A stretch of 64,000 nt of DNA from JAAYCI01 sp964370295 (GCA_964370295.1 CAYJIR010000004.1:1-64000); one strand, 5' to 3'; shown: positions 17,683 through 25,436, counted from the stretch's first letter. The notes: generated by a model from the letters alone, not told the origin. Translations and numbers: made by a program.

Positions 17683-17738
17683 CGCTTCTCCCTCCTTGTA
17701 TTATTTCCTAAAAAACCAAATTATACAACCATCTTATT

Positions 17739-17767
17739 AGTATAACAAATTTTCTTTCTTTTTGCAA
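17739..17767 (-). promoter_or_regulatory. Sigma-A promoter of the ParA-like/oxidoreductase operon
   Basis: Minus strand TTGCAA (17762-17767), 17-base spacer, TATACT (17739-17744). A second possible pair, TTGTTA with TATAAT, overlaps just downstream. Transcription would cover 17682 to 12067. Confidence 0.7.
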
Positions 17768-17790
17768 TTTTGTGCCAACATTTCTACCTA

Positions 17791-18687
17791 TCACTCGTAA
17801 ATTGTCATACCATTAAACACACACAGCACCTTGCCACCCCTGCGTTGCAACACCTGCGCGGCCGCGCAAAGCACTGCACCACAGCTGACAGAGGCCGGCA
17901 CCGCATCGCTTAAAAGCACTTCGTGTGCGGTTTTTTTTGCCTCCCCCGTGGACACGCTAATCACCTCGTCCACTATATAGGGGTTGTAGTTGTCGGGCAA
18001 AAAACCACAACCCAATCCGGCTATGCCATGTTTGCCCGTGTATCCTCCTGTCAGGTTTTGGCATTCAAAAGGTTGCACCGCAGCCACCCACACATTGCCG
18101 GCCCAGGCCTTCAGATACTCGCCCACACCGGTAAGCGTGCCTCCGCTTCCCACGCCCACCACCACGCTATCCACCTCTGCATCCAGCGCCTTTAAAATGG
18201 CCGGGCCCGTTACACGCCGGTGAAATTCCGGGTTGTCATCGTTGGCAAAATAGTTGACAAAGTAACCGCCTTTTTCCCGGCACAAATCCTTTGCTTTCTG
18301 CGTGGCACCGCTGCGGCCGTATACATAGTTGGTAACCACCACATGGGCCCCAAGCTCTGCAAAATAACGCTGGCGCTCCGGCTGCACTGTGCCTTGCATC
18401 ACCAGATACACGGGATGTCCACTGCGCAATGCCGCAATGGTAAGCGCCACGGCAAACGTGCCACTGGATGCCTCCACCACAGGTTGACGTGGCTGCAGCA
18501 AGCCCTTCTCAACGGCCAGTGCCAACATGCCCTCGGCCAAAGCATCCTTGGCACTGCTTGTGCTGCCACCATAATTTAAATAGGCCAAAAGTTCGCCCTG
18601 CAGCTGCTTGCGCGCCGTATAGCCAAGCAGCTCCACAAGGGGGCGCTCGTAAAGGGTGCTGTATATATTTTTCACCGGTTTTGCCAT
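17791..18687 (-). CDS. PLP-dependent cysteine synthase-like enzyme with altered lysine loop
   Basis: 298 residues from the ATG at 18687, chosen because GGAGG lies seven bases before it; earlier in-frame ATGs at 18693, 18723 and 18759 lack this spacing. The fold-type II PLP signature is seen: EASSGTFAVAL (72-82) and the phosphate loop GVGSGGTLTG (178-187). The usual NP-x-G-S-x-KDR lysine loop is replaced by NYGGSTSSAKDAL, with Lys47 the likely Schiff-base residue. This deviates from CysK and CysM, so the substrate may differ. It stands alone, with its promoter not clearly visible. Confidence 0.8.
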   Translation of the reverse strand: MAKPVKNIYSTLYERPLVELLGYTARKQLQGELLAYLNYGGSTSSAKDALAEGMLALAVEKGLLQPRQPVVEASSGTFAVALTIAALRSGHPVYLVMQGTVQPERQRYFAELGAHVVVTNYVYGRSGATQKAKDLCREKGGYFVNYFANDDNPEFHRRVTGPAILKALDAEVDSVVVGVGSGGTLTGVGEYLKAWAGNVWVAAVQPFECQNLTGGYTGKHGIAGLGCGFLPDNYNPYIVDEVISVSTGEAKKTAHEVLLSDAVPASVSCGAVLCAAAQVLQRRGGKVLCVFNGMTIYE

Positions 18688-18822
18688 GCACATGCCTCCG
18701 TATATACTTGTTTGATTGGCCATATAAATAACTTTCTCACATGATTCGCTGCCTATCATACCGGGATGTGCCGCACTCTTCCCCTCATGCAGCGGGTGCG
18801 CGCTTTCTTTGCTTCCTCTTCT

Positions 18823-18865
18823 AAAAAAGCCGAAGTCAAACCGCTTGCGCGACGCGACTCCGGCT
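18823..18865 (-). terminator. Rho-independent terminator of the coiled-coil gene
   Basis: Minus strand AGCCGGAGTC (18856-18865) pairs with GACTTCGGCT (18828-18837), with one mismatch, followed by TTTTTT. It lies 28 bases after the coiled-coil gene and before the PLP enzyme. Confidence 0.75.
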
Positions 18866-18892
18866 GTCTATTCCCAGGCTAAACCCGCACCT

Positions 18893-20251
18893 CTACACCA
18901 TCATTTGACGCAATGTTTCCACCAAAGTTTCCGTAAGTTCTCTCATACGCAAATCTTCGCTGGCATGCACTTGACGCTGTGGAAGCACCCTGGCTGTTTG
19001 GGCATAGTTGGCACTTGCCACGTTTGAAAATCCCGGACGAAAATATTGCACTTTCCCCTTTTCTGTTTCCCGCCGCGGCCAAACCCTTTGAAATTCCGCA
19101 ACGCCAAGACGGTTCACATCCTTGGCATTTTGCCGCAAATGGGCCTGTTCTTCTTGCTGTGTGACCAAGGGGCGCATGTGCAGCGCTTCTCGTTTTGCAA
19201 CGCCCGGCGAGGAGGCCGGGAATCTCTCTATTTGAATATCCAAGGTGCCAAGGCTTTGTTCTGTATGGCTTAACGACACCAAAAGCTCTGCCAAAGAATT
19301 TTGCACCGTCTCCAGCACCGTCGTCACTTCACCTTCCACCGCCGTGATATCCTCGCGAATACACCCAATGTTATCCACAAGGCCCCCCGCACTGCTGCGC
19401 AATTGTTTTTGCAAACGCTCGCGCTCTGCATAGGCCAATTTGCGCACATGTTCCGCCTCTTGGGTGGCCTCTTGCACCAGTTGCCTTGTTGTTTGCAAAT
19501 CGCCCTCGTATTCACCCGCCCGCGCACCTTCGCGCGTGGCCAGCAAAAGCTCGTTCTCGGCTTCGGCAGCATCGCGCTCGGCTTCGGCAGCATCACGTTC
19601 GGCCTCGGCGGCATCGCGCTCGGCCTCGGCGGCATCACGCTCGGCTTCAATGGCATCGCGTTCGGCCTCTAGGCTTTTTAGCTGCTGCAAAAGAAGGTCT
19701 CGCTCTTGTTGCAAAGCCCCTTTCACCTGCATGGCCTCTTCCTCTCGACGCCGCAAAGTGGCAATTTGCTCTTCTGCACCAAACCACTGCCCTTGTGACG
19801 CCTCGTCCAACTGACGGCGCAATTCTGCCACATGTTTATCTGTTTTTTGATGTTCTTCGCGCAACCAGTTGTTTTCGTTTTGCAAAGTAAACAACTTTTC
19901 TTTTGCCTCGGCCAATTCATCTTCGGCCTGCATACCTGCATCACGCGAAATTTGCAAGGCATTTGTCAGTTCTTCCAGCTTCCCTTGCAAGGCCTCGTCT
20001 GTGCCCATAGCCTGTTGTTCTTGCAACATCTGCTGTGTTCGAACCGCACCGGCCTCCATCTGCTTTACCTTTCGGTCCAGCTCTTGCACACGCTGCGTTG
20101 CCATCTCTTGGCGCTGTTTGTTTTCCTCTGCCAATTCTTCTAAATATTCCAGCACCTGTTCTTTATTAAACCCAAACATGGCATTGCTAAACAAACGCCC
20201 ATTGGTTTGCGGCGCATATTGTTCGTATTCGGTTTGCGTTTGTTCCGCCAT
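18893..20251 (-). CDS. DivIVA-like coiled-coil protein
   Basis: 452 residues from the ATG at 20251. The N-terminal FGFNKEQVLEYLEELAEE resembles the lipid-binding start of DivIVA/GpsB proteins, and almost all of residues 30-300 is predicted coiled coil from E/Q/R/A heptads, including an exact heptad series AERDAAE. The C-terminal third is less regular. Length exceeds ordinary DivIVA (150-250 residues). DivIVA proteins mark poles and septa; a role in cell shape or division is inferred. A start 16 codons upstream is possible but overlaps the promoter region. Confidence 0.65.
   Translation of the reverse strand: MAEQTQTEYEQYAPQTNGRLFSNAMFGFNKEQVLEYLEELAEENKQRQEMATQRVQELDRKVKQMEAGAVRTQQMLQEQQAMGTDEALQGKLEELTNALQISRDAGMQAEDELAEAKEKLFTLQNENNWLREEHQKTDKHVAELRRQLDEASQGQWFGAEEQIATLRRREEEAMQVKGALQQERDLLLQQLKSLEAERDAIEAERDAAEAERDAAEAERDAAEAERDAAEAENELLLATREGARAGEYEGDLQTTRQLVQEATQEAEHVRKLAYAERERLQKQLRSSAGGLVDNIGCIREDITAVEGEVTTVLETVQNSLAELLVSLSHTEQSLGTLDIQIERFPASSPGVAKREALHMRPLVTQQEEQAHLRQNAKDVNRLGVAEFQRVWPRRETEKGKVQYFRPGFSNVASANYAQTARVLPQRQVHASEDLRMRELTETLVETLRQMMV
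19556..19670 (-). repeat. 21-base heptad repeats in coiled-coil gene
   Basis: Five copies of a 21-base unit encode A-E-R-D-A-(A/I)-E, an exact coiled-coil heptad. Third-position differences between copies show they are not freshly duplicated. Confidence 0.8.
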
Positions 20252-20320
20252 TGAACACACAACCTTTCCCTCTGCCGAAAAAACTTTTTCCCACGGCATC
20301 CAATTATAGCTTTACACCCT

Positions 20321-20350
20321 AGTATATCATAATTCTCTTTCTTCTGCCAA
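20321..20350 (-). promoter_or_regulatory. Sigma-A promoter of the coiled-coil gene
   Basis: Minus strand TTGGCA (20345-20350), 18-base spacer, TATACT (20321-20326). The predicted start near 20314 lies upstream of both candidate start codons. Confidence 0.65.
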
Positions 20351-20437
20351 GCCCCAATTATTAATTCTATCGGCCGCAAATTCACTGCCCAACACGCCTG
20401 TTTCTATGCCCTTGCAACACTTTATCGGCAGTTGCCA

Positions 20438-21169
20438 TTAAAGCACCTTCCCCCATCCGCTTATATTGCCGGTTTGCAAAGCATTTAGCATTTTGCGTCG
20501 AAACGCCTTGTCGCGCTCTGCTTCGGCATGCACACGGGCTTTCGTTTCGGCCCTTTGGGTTTGTCCCTCTACCGGACAGGCATTTTTAACCACAGGAAAC
20601 CCCTTTTGCTGTGCGGCTTTTTGCACATCTTGCTCGCTGGCTAGCACCAAAGGACGTATCATGGTAATCTGCTTGCGCGAAAGCCATGTCACCGGCGAAA
20701 AACACGTCATCTGCCCTTGCCCAAACAAATTCATAAAAAGGGTTTCTATGGCATCATCCAAATGGTGGCCCAAGGCAATTTTATTGCACTGCAATTCCTT
20801 GGCCGCCGTGTGCAACATGCCCCGACGCAAATTGGCGCACAAAGCACAGGGATTTTTTTCTTTGCGCGTTTCAAACACCACCGTTCCAATGTTGCTGCGC
20901 CGCACACTATGGGCTATCCCCTCTTGTTGCAAGGCAGCCGTTATCGCCGAATAATCGGTGGGTTTTCCAAAAAAGCAAGGATCTATTGTTAAAGCATGTA
21001 TGTTAAAAGAGCAATCGTAATAGCGGCGCAAAGACGAAAGCGCCAAGGCCAAGGCCACGCTATCTTTCCCACCGGATACCGCCACACAAATGCGGTCGCC
21101 CTCTTGCACCATCTTATACATTTGCATGGCCTTTCTGGCAAGGCCTTCTAAATGTTGTGTCGCCGCCAT
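20438..21169 (-). CDS. TtcA-family tRNA 2-thiocytidine biosynthesis protein
   Basis: 243 residues from the ATG at 21169 (AAGG eight bases upstream). The PP-loop SGGKDS (32-37) binds ATP, CALC (108-111) plus a later cysteine in NACPVEG supply the three ligands of a [4Fe-4S] cluster, and LGHHLDDAIETLFMN is the family's second signature. TtcA thiolates C32 of some tRNAs. It is single, convergent to nothing, and diverges from rplM. Firmicutes paralogues with other tRNA targets exist, so the specific target is open. Confidence 0.82.
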   Translation of the reverse strand: MAATQHLEGLARKAMQMYKMVQEGDRICVAVSGGKDSVALALALSSLRRYYDCSFNIHALTIDPCFFGKPTDYSAITAALQQEGIAHSVRRSNIGTVVFETRKEKNPCALCANLRRGMLHTAAKELQCNKIALGHHLDDAIETLFMNLFGQGQMTCFSPVTWLSRKQITMIRPLVLASEQDVQKAAQQKGFPVVKNACPVEGQTQRAETKARVHAEAERDKAFRRKMLNALQTGNISGWGKVL

Positions 21170-21240
21170 AATACCCACCTTCCCTTATCCATTGTATTTA
21201 AGCAACGCCTGCCTACCTACACCTTGTAAACATCTTTCCC

Positions 21241-21270
21241 ATCATATCATTCTTGTCCCCTTTTGCACAA
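21241..21270 (-). promoter_or_regulatory. Candidate sigma-A promoter of the ttcA-like gene
   Basis: Minus strand TTGTGC (21265-21270), 18-base spacer, TATGAT (21241-21246). Moderate match; nothing better is seen upstream of the gene. Between it and the rplM promoter only a short AGAGAG/CTCTCT hairpin (21324-21345) is visible. Confidence 0.45.
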
Positions 21271-21366
21271 CATAAAAATGACAAAAGAGAATTTGAGAGT
21301 ACGGCAGAGAAAAACAGAGAATTAGAGAGTTTTATTCTTCTCTCTTGATTTTTATCGAAAAAATTG

Positions 21367-21395
21367 TTGACAGGCACAGCAGGCTTTAGTATACT
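21367..21395 (+). promoter_or_regulatory. Sigma-A promoter of rplM-rpsI
   Basis: TTGACA (21367-21372), 17-base spacer, TATACT (21390-21395), a consensus-strength promoter for the L13-S9 operon. Confidence 0.85.
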
Positions 21396-21401
21396 AAGAA
21401 A

Positions 21402-21435
21402 CGCGCCTCATGTTATGCTTTTGTGGCGCGGCATA
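21402..21435 (+). promoter_or_regulatory. L13-type ribosomal protein leader with possible pseudoknot
   Basis: Right after the promoter, CGCGCC (21402-21407) pairs with GGCGCG (21425-21430), and loop bases TATGC (21414-21418) can pair with GCATA (21431-21435) immediately after the stem, an H-type pseudoknot. The position fits the known L13 leader of Firmicutes, in which L13 is thought to regulate its own mRNA. Confidence 0.65.
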
Positions 21436-21490
21436 GGGCCTTTTAAAAACATACTGGGCTTTTAGCTTTATAATAATGGGAGGAACAACC

Positions 21491-21919
21491 ATGAGCACTA
21501 CACTTGCCAAACCCGCACAGGTGCAACGCAAATGGCATTTGCTGGACGCCAGCGGCAAGCCCCTTGGGCGAGTGGCAGCACAGGCGGCCATTCTACTGCG
21601 CGGAAAAAACAAAGTCACTTTCACACCCAATGTCGACTGTGGCGACCACGTGGTTATCATCAACTGCGATAAAGCCATTTTAACCGGCAACAAACTGGAA
21701 CAAAAATATTATCGGCATCACTCCGGCTGGGTGGGCGGTCTTAAAGAAACACAATACCGCAAACTGATGAAAGAACGCTCCGAGTTTGCCATGACACTTG
21801 CCGTTAAGGGCATGTTGCCAAAAAACACTTTGGGTGCCCACGCACTGCGCCGCTTGCGCGCTTACAAAGGAGCCGAACACAACAACGCCGCACAAAAGCC
21901 TCAGGCTTTTGAGTTTTAA
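21491..21919 (+). CDS. rplM: 50S ribosomal protein L13
   Basis: 142 residues. RKWHLLDASGKPLGRVA and the KGMLPKNTLGAHALRRLRAYKG box are the family signatures. L13 is an early assembly protein of the 50S subunit. GGGAGGA precedes the chosen ATG by six bases; an in-frame ATG five codons upstream overlaps that binding site and is rejected. Confidence 0.97.
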   Translation: MSTTLAKPAQVQRKWHLLDASGKPLGRVAAQAAILLRGKNKVTFTPNVDCGDHVVIINCDKAILTGNKLEQKYYRHHSGWVGGLKETQYRKLMKERSEFAMTLAVKGMLPKNTLGAHALRRLRAYKGAEHNNAAQKPQAFEF

Positions 21920-21934
21920 AAGGAGGCAGGGACT

Positions 21935-22333
21935 ATGTACGAAACCAAACCTTATTTCTACGGTACCGGCCGCCGCAAAAGCTCGGTTGCCCGTGTGCGT
22001 GTGTACACCGGCAGCGGTAAAATTACGGTGAACGACCGCGACATCGACGATTACTTCGGCCTTGAAACCCTGAAGTTGATTGTGCGCCAACCCTTGGTGC
22101 TTACCCAAAACATAGACAAATTCGACATTGTGATTCGCGTTAGCGGCGGCGGTGTTTCCGGCCAGGCCGGTGCCATTCGCCACGGCATCTCCCGCGCTTT
22201 GCTCCAGTTCGAAGAATCTTTGCGCCCCGCTTTGAAAAAAGCAGGCTACCTAACACGTGACCCCAGAATGAAAGAGCGCAAGAAATACGGCCTTAAAGCT
22301 GCACGTCGTGCGCCACAGTTCTCGAAACGTTAA
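21935..22333 (+). CDS. rpsI: 30S ribosomal protein S9
   Basis: 132 residues. GTGRRKSSVARVR at the start, GGGVSGQAGAIRHGI in the middle and the basic C-terminus ending QFSKR are canonical; the terminal Lys-Arg reaches the ribosomal P site. It follows rplM by 15 bases with an AGGAGG site. Usual L13-S9 pair. Confidence 0.97.
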   Translation: MYETKPYFYGTGRRKSSVARVRVYTGSGKITVNDRDIDDYFGLETLKLIVRQPLVLTQNIDKFDIVIRVSGGGVSGQAGAIRHGISRALLQFEESLRPALKKAGYLTRDPRMKERKKYGLKAARRAPQFSKR

Positions 22334-22364
22334 TTTTCTTTACCGTCTTTCTTGAAAACCATAA

Positions 22365-22395
22365 GAAAAGACGAGCCATTTTGGCTCGTCTTTTC
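22365..22395 (+). terminator. Terminator after rpsI
   Basis: GAAAAGACGAGCC (22365-22377) and GGCTCGTCTTTTC (22383-22395) form a perfect 13-pair stem with a five-base loop, followed by TTCCTTTTT. It ends the ribosomal transcript 30 bases before the MATE gene, for which no separate promoter is visible. Confidence 0.85.
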
Positions 22396-22424
22396 TTCCT
22401 TTTTCACCAAACAAAGGAGATTTT

Positions 22425-23813
22425 GTGAAACAAAATATTTCCGCAAATGAAAAACTTGGCACTTGGCCCATAAACCGTCTGTTGCCCAGTATCTCTTTCC
22501 CCATTGTCATTAGCATGGTGGTGCAAGCGCTGTACAACGTTGTAGACAGCATGTTCGTGGCCCAAGTGGGCGAATCGGCCCTAACGGCTGTCAGCCTTGT
22601 TTTTCCTGTGCAAAATTTAATGATAGCCGTTTCTGTGGGCACGGCAGTGGGCGTAAACAGCCTTCTTTCGCGTCGCTTGGGCGAGGGGGACCACAAAGCC
22701 GCCAACACGGCCGCCATGAACGGCATCTTTTTATCCTTGCTTAGTTGGCTTGCTTTCGCCCTGATCGGTTTTCTGTTCTCCTCCGCATTTTTCGCAGGAT
22801 ATGCCGACACCAATGCCGACATCGCCTCTATGGGCACCACGTATATGGGCATTGTGACCATTGGTTCTGCCGGGCTTTTTATCAGCATCATACTCGAACG
22901 GCTTTTGCAGGCCACCGGACGCGCCGTTTATTCCATGGCTTCCCAAATGACAGGGGCGGTTATCAACATCATTTTAGACCCCATCCTTATTTTTGGCCTT
23001 CTGGGTTTTCCCGAAATGGGTGTTGCCGGCGCAGCGCTTGCCACTGTCATCGGGCAGCTTTGCAGCATGGTGCTCTCTATTGCTTTCAACCTCGTCGTCA
23101 ACAAGGACTTGGAATTTCGCATTAAGAAATTTGCCCCCAACTTACGCTGTATTTTGCAAATTTACACCGTGGGTTTGCCCACCATTTTGATGCAGTCTGT
23201 TGGCAGTGTAATGGTATTTTTCCTCAATGAAATCCTCATTGGCTTTGGCACCATTCCCGTTTCTGTTTTCGGCATTTTCTTCAAACTTCAAAGTTTTGTT
23301 ATTCTGCCTGTGCTCGGCTTCAACAACGGTGCCATCTCTGTGCTTGCCTATAATTACGGCGCCAAAAACCCACAACGTATTTCGCAAACTTTGCGCCTCA
23401 CCATTATCATCACCTTTTTCATCATGATAGCCGGCATGTTGCTGTTTTGGCTTATCCCCGGGCCACTATTGCTATTGTTTGACGCCCAAGCCGACATGCT
23501 AAGCATTGGCATTCCCGCTTTGCGCATTGCCAGCATTGGTTTCCCCTTGGTCAGTATCTCCATTGCCTTAACCTCTTTGTTTCAAGCCTTGGGGCAAGCC
23601 GTCTACAGCCTTATCATGTCCATGGTGCGCCAACTGGTGTTTTTACTTCCTTTGGCCTATATTTTGGCAAAACTTGGCGGCTTGAATGCACTTTGGTTTT
23701 CCTTTGCCATCGCCGAGGTAGCTGCCTTTCTCTTGGCTATTGTTTTCTACCGACGCATCCATAAAACCCTACTAAAGCCCTTATTGGCAGAAGACAAACA
23801 AAACCAACAATAA
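22425..23813 (+). CDS. MATE family efflux transporter
   Basis: 462 residues with about twelve hydrophobic segments. The N-terminus WPINRLLPSISFPIVISMVVQ and the DSMFVAQVGESALTAVSLVFP segment are typical of the MatE (NorM/DinF-like) family, which exports cationic drugs or metabolites in exchange for Na+ or H+. It starts with GTG behind AAAGGAGA. Substrate is not predictable. It depends on read-through of the rpsI terminator or on a promoter I cannot see. Confidence 0.9.
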   Translation: MKQNISANEKLGTWPINRLLPSISFPIVISMVVQALYNVVDSMFVAQVGESALTAVSLVFPVQNLMIAVSVGTAVGVNSLLSRRLGEGDHKAANTAAMNGIFLSLLSWLAFALIGFLFSSAFFAGYADTNADIASMGTTYMGIVTIGSAGLFISIILERLLQATGRAVYSMASQMTGAVINIILDPILIFGLLGFPEMGVAGAALATVIGQLCSMVLSIAFNLVVNKDLEFRIKKFAPNLRCILQIYTVGLPTILMQSVGSVMVFFLNEILIGFGTIPVSVFGIFFKLQSFVILPVLGFNNGAISVLAYNYGAKNPQRISQTLRLTIIITFFIMIAGMLLFWLIPGPLLLLFDAQADMLSIGIPALRIASIGFPLVSISIALTSLFQALGQAVYSLIMSMVRQLVFLLPLAYILAKLGGLNALWFSFAIAEVAAFLLAIVFYRRIHKTLLKPLLAEDKQNQQ

Positions 23814-23883
23814 AATAAACCGGGCCGTATTTAACCACGCATTCATACCGCCTTGCATGCATGCCGATTTGCCTAGACATTCT

Positions 23884-23928
23884 AGTGCCCGGTGAATGAA
23901 CCCTGTATCGATTCATTCACCGGGCACT
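23884..23928. repeat. Perfect 17-bp inverted repeat between convergent genes
   Basis: AGTGCCCGGTGAATGAA (23884-23900) and its exact reverse complement (23912-23928) flank an 11-base loop. It lies between the converging MATE and ComFB genes and its right arm overlaps the ComFB stop codon by two bases. There is no T-tract on either strand, so it is either a bidirectional terminator of unusual type or an RNA-stabilising element. Confidence 0.75.
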
Positions 23929-24472
23929 ACTTATCATGGCGAGGCTTATTTTTCACTAAGAAAAGCGCCAACATCATGTGTTCCACCACTTTAGATGTGA
24001 GTACGCGAACATCCCCTTGCGCACTTGGCAAAAGATTGCTTGCCACATAATGCACCGGCGACTTATTTAAAGTGAGGGCCAACACATCATCTTGGCATGT
24101 TTCACAGGGGCATCCATCGATTTTATCCCTATAATGAGCGTAGTGTTGGTAGGCAATCAGCTCTGACACATTCACAGGATATACCTGTTCTTGCGCCTTG
24201 GCGGCCTGTGCTTCGGCCTGTTCTTGNNNNNNNNNNNNNNNNNNNNNNNNNNNNNNNNNNNNNNNNNNNNNNNNNNNNNNNNNNNNNNNNNNNNNNNNNN
24301 NNNNNNNNNNNNNNNNNNNNNNNNNNGCCTTGGCGGCCTGTGCTTCGGCCTGTTCTTGCGCCTTGGCGGCCTGTGCTTCGGCCGGCTCTTGTGGCAACGC
24401 CTGTGGAGGACGTGCCGAAGGCATAATCTTTTGGAACATCTTCTCTTTGTCTAATTCTCCCTTGTTCGGCAT
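23927..24472 (-). CDS. ComFB-family protein with repeat-rich N-terminal tail, contains assembly gap
   Basis: The C-terminal 90 residues match the ComFB family: a CPCETC motif followed by DVLALTLNKSPVHYVAS, the conserved metal/cysteine and L-N-x-(L/S)-P-x-Y-V segment. The N-terminal part is an A/E/Q/K-rich tail built of 11-residue units and interrupted by 100 Ns. ComFB proteins are reported as cyclic dinucleotide receptors affecting motility and competence in some bacteria. It starts with ATG behind GGAGGAGA and overlaps the parA-like gene by 22 bases, so the two are translated together. Confidence 0.8.
   Translation of the reverse strand: MPNKGELDKEKMFQKIMPSARPPQALPQEPAEAQAAKAQEQAEAQAAKXXXXXXXXXXXXXXXXXXXXXXXXXXXXXXXXXXQEQAEAQAAKAQEQVYPVNVSELIAYQHYAHYRDKIDGCPCETCQDDVLALTLNKSPVHYVASNLLPSAQGDVRVLTSKVVEHMMLALFLVKNKPRHDK
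24195..24391 (-). repeat. 33-base minisatellite in ComFB gene, contains gap
   Basis: A 33-base unit encodes an A/K/Q/E peptide of 11 residues. About one copy is left of the gap (24227-24326) and two are right of it. The phase across the N run is exactly 99 bases, three units, so here 100 Ns agree with phase, although this may be chance. Confidence 0.8.
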
Positions 24473-25233
24473 CTGCTCTCCTCCCTATAAATAATCTCGT
24501 CGGCCACGGCCAAATAATCCTTTACCGCAATGTTGCGCGGCGCATGACCCACGATATCTTTCTGTAACGCCTGGGCCTCGGTCAAACTTACACTGTTTCG
24601 GATGCAGGTGTGAAACAACGGAATTCCTAGCTCACTGGAAATCATTTGCGCCGTGCCATGCACCTCGGTTGCCAACACTGTTCGTGGGGCAAACCGAGTA
24701 AGCAGCATACCCTCATAGCGCAATTCCGGGTTGCAATATTGCTGCACATAGCTTACCGTCTCATACAATTGTGTGATGCCCTGCAAACTGAACACATCGC
24801 TAAGCATGGGCACTAACACGCTATCGGAAGCCGTAAATGCATTAATCGTCAGCACGCTAAGGGCCGGCGGGGTATCTATTAAGATAAAATCGTAGCTATC
24901 CTTTATGCTTTCCAAAGCGCGCGCAAGCATAAACTCGCGCCCTTCGCCCGTATATTCCAACTCCACACCGGTTAAAAGAATGTTGCCGGCAACCACGTCC
25001 ATTATCTCGGTAAACTGCACAGCATCCCGCACGCTAACCGCACCCGTCAACACCTCATAACTGCCCGGCACCCCCTCGCCCTCACCCCCAAGGCTAAATG
25101 TCAAATTCCCCTGTGGGTCCAAATCTATGGCCAAAACCTTTTTACCACGTTTTTTCAGAGCACTTGCCAATGCGCCTGTTGTGGTGGTTTTGCCCACACC
25201 ACCCTTTTGGTTCGAAACGGAAATGATGCTCAT
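24451..25233 (-). CDS. ParA/Soj-family ATPase
   Basis: 260 residues. The deviant Walker A QKGGVGKTTT (9-18), the DLDPQGNLT switch I and the IDTPPALS motif identify a chromosomal or plasmid-type ParA. There is no adjacent ParB and no parS was looked for in the neighbourhood. The partner gene is instead ComFB, overlapping at the 3' end. Cell-position control of a ComFB-bound target, or an orphan MinD/FlhG-like role beside the flagellar cluster, is inferred only. Confidence 0.9.
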   Translation of the reverse strand: MSIISVSNQKGGVGKTTTTGALASALKKRGKKVLAIDLDPQGNLTFSLGGEGEGVPGSYEVLTGAVSVRDAVQFTEIMDVVAGNILLTGVELEYTGEGREFMLARALESIKDSYDFILIDTPPALSVLTINAFTASDSVLVPMLSDVFSLQGITQLYETVSYVQQYCNPELRYEGMLLTRFAPRTVLATEVHGTAQMISSELGIPLFHTCIRNSVSLTEAQALQKDIVGHAPRNIAVKDYLAVADEIIYREESRCRTREN

Positions 25234-25269
25234 GATTGCTTTTCCTCATTTTGTTTTTTTATATCTCAA

Positions 25270-25298
25270 AGTATATCATAGGGTTTTGTTCTGCAAAA
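25270..25298 (-). promoter_or_regulatory. Candidate promoter of the parA-comFB pair
   Basis: Minus strand has TATACT (25270-25275) with a poor TTTTGC element (25293-25298) 17 bases upstream. The -10 is good, the -35 is weak. Confidence 0.4.
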
Positions 25299-25410
25299 TA
25301 CAAGAGCTCACCTATTTTTCCCCCTGCCCCATCGCCTATTTTTCCCCATTTAATTCGGATATTTGAACTCTTTTTGCGTTTTGTAACTTTTTTGTAATCT
25401 TTTTTCCCTT

Positions 25411-25436
25411 TAGATTTCTGCCTTAACTTACGATAT
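25411..25436 (+). promoter_or_regulatory. SigD (sigma-28)-type promoter for flgM operon
   Basis: TAGA (25411-25414) and CGATAT (25431-25436) match the SigD pattern TAAA-N14-16-GCCGATAT with one mismatch in the -35 and two at the -10 edge. No sigma-A pair is evident nearby. It would place FlgM, FlgN and the hook-associated genes under SigD, as in Bacillus. Confidence 0.6.

Noticed and set aside
18688..18822. Promoter of the PLP enzyme gene
   Set aside because: Only AT-rich hexamers without a matching -35 partner; a promoter must exist because a terminator lies upstream, but it cannot be placed.
24195..24391. Repeat array as CRISPR
   Set aside because: Units are contiguous without spacers and encode an in-frame peptide, so it is a coding minisatellite.
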